Shown here one piece after another: positions 39,982 through 40,701 of a DNA stretch of 40,701 nt. The translations under genes and the position numbers were made by a program. Source of the DNA: an uncultured Collinsella sp. (lineage in GTDB: Bacteria; Actinomycetota; Coriobacteriia; Coriobacteriales; Coriobacteriaceae); assembly GCA_902494815.1 (NCBI GenBank), contig CABUVB010000004.1:1-40701 (forward strand), given 5' to 3'. The notes beneath the pieces were generated by a model, which saw nothing but the letters and a program-made list of their open reading frames with translations, ran no database searches and had not been told where the DNA came from. Numbering within the stretch: the stretch's first letter is position 1; each line of letters starts with the position of its first letter.

Positions 39982-40701
39982 TTAGTCCGTAGCGAGGTTC
40001 ATGGGCGTCACCTGCAGACGGTCGACACCCTCGTGCTGGCCGATCGAAGCGCGCACGAACTCGCGGAACAGCGGCTGCGGGTTGGTCGGGCGGCTCTTGA
40101 ACTCGGGATGAGCCTGGGTTGCCACATACCACGGATGCACGTCGCGCGGCAGCTCGACCATCTCGACCAGGCGCTCGTCGGGCGACAGGCCCGAGATAAC
40201 CAAACCGGCGTCCTCAAGCTGGTCGCGGAAGGCGTTGTTGAACTCAAAGCGATGACGGTGACGCTCGTAGACGAGCTCCTCGCCATATGCCTCGCGAGCG
40301 AGGGTATCGGCGGCGAGCTTGCACGGATAGGCGCCCAGGCGCATGGTGCCGCCCTTCTCGGTCACGTCCTCCTGCGAGCTCATCAGATCGATGACGCTAT
40401 ACGGACCGTCCGGATCAAACTCGGAGGAGCTGGCACCGGCAAGGCCAACGACATTGCGGGCGAACTCGCACACGGCGACCTGCATACCCAGGCAAATGCC
40501 CAGATATGGAATCTTGTGCTCACGGGCAAACTCGGCCGCGAGGATTTTGCCCTCCAGGGCGCGCTTGCCAAAGCCGCCGGGAACCAGGATGCCCGAGGCG
40601 TCGCCCAGAACCTCGGAGACATTCTGCTCGTCGAGGCTCTCGCCGTCGACCAGCTGGACGTCCACATGGCGATCGTAGAAGACGCCCGCATGGTGCAGGG
40701 C
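39982..40701 (-). CDS. pyrG: CTP synthase PyrG, 3' part
   Basis: C-terminal 239 codons; the gene runs off the right edge, and its frame stays open with ALHHAGVFYDRHVDVQLVD at the border. This is the glutaminase domain that releases ammonia for the amidation of UTP to CTP. GICLGMQ carries the nucleophile Cys, preceded by PGGFGKRALEGK, and AQAHPEFKSRPT-type residues near the end carry the catalytic His and Glu. MRLGAYPCKL and YERHRHRFEFNN are further CTP synthase marks. It is followed directly by xerD, a neighbourhood also known near pyrG in mycobacteria. Confidence 0.97.
   Translation of the reverse strand, partial: ALHHAGVFYDRHVDVQLVDGESLDEQNVSEVLGDASGILVPGGFGKRALEGKILAAEFAREHKIPYLGICLGMQVAVCEFARNVVGLAGASSSEFDPDGPYSVIDLMSSQEDVTEKGGTMRLGAYPCKLAADTLAREAYGEELVYERHRHRFEFNNAFRDQLEDAGLVISGLSPDERLVEMVELPRDVHPWYVATQAHPEFKSRPTNPQPLFREFVRASIGQHEGVDRLQVTPMNLATD

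Overview
The window reads as a stretch of chromosome from a GC-rich Gram-positive bacterium, most likely a Collinsella-like member of the Coriobacteriia (Actinomycetota). This placement is an inference from protein style and gene set, not from a database search. The division genes lack ftsA and ddl, sepF and divIVA are present, ftsZ ends in a SepF-type tail, and pyrG sits next to a xerD-type recombinase. No tRNA, rRNA, insertion sequence, prophage or CRISPR array was seen.

Positions 1-9600 hold mostly single genes. They are polA (minus), an M18 aminopeptidase and yaaA (plus), a small membrane-anchored protein (minus), thiC behind a clear TPP riboswitch and thiD (plus), and an SGNH hydrolase (minus). 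The thiD/SGNH gap (8537-8870) carries no gene but contains three tandem 56-nt palindromes with arms and loops of constant length, one of the most unusual structures in the window. Positions 9600-14900 hold a PARG-like TIGR02452-type protein with an altered catalytic motif, a Bax-inhibitor-1 family membrane protein, a small unknown protein, a PiT phosphate transporter with its DUF47 partner, and a nitroreductase whose codon usage changes abruptly inside the gene.

Positions 14960-38576 are one long minus-strand block: the division and cell-wall (dcw) cluster. Read in the direction of transcription it runs mraZ, rsmH, ftsL-like, ftsI, murF, mraY, murD, ftsW, murG, murC, murB, ftsQ, ftsZ (then a terminator), pgeF, pstS, pstC, pstA, pstB, phoU (then a hairpin), yggS, sepF, yggT, divIVA (then a terminator). 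The usual neighbourhood ftsZ-ylmD(pgeF)-ylmE(yggS)-sepF-ylmG(yggT)-divIVA is split by a whole high-affinity phosphate operon. That operon is joined to pgeF by an ATGA stop/start overlap and is preceded by a Pho-box-like direct repeat. A sigma-A-type promoter whose spacer is filled by a palindrome, repeated once in the leader, stands in front of mraZ.

The right end holds a xerD-type tyrosine recombinase and the 3' part of pyrG, both minus strand. The Mur enzymes and MraY/MurG build and move lipid II, FtsW and FtsI polymerise and crosslink it at the septum, and FtsZ with SepF, YggT and DivIVA place the machinery. PstSCAB-PhoU and PiT-DUF47 are two separate phosphate uptake systems.

A second theme is long, near-perfect inverted repeats (11-28 bp arms with mutually unrelated sequences) in intergenic regions, several of them at gene ends. 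The best leads are the 8.6-8.8 kb palindrome array, the phosphate operon inside the division cluster, the mraZ operator pair, the yggT gene without a standard start codon, and the QEA variant of the PARG-like motif.
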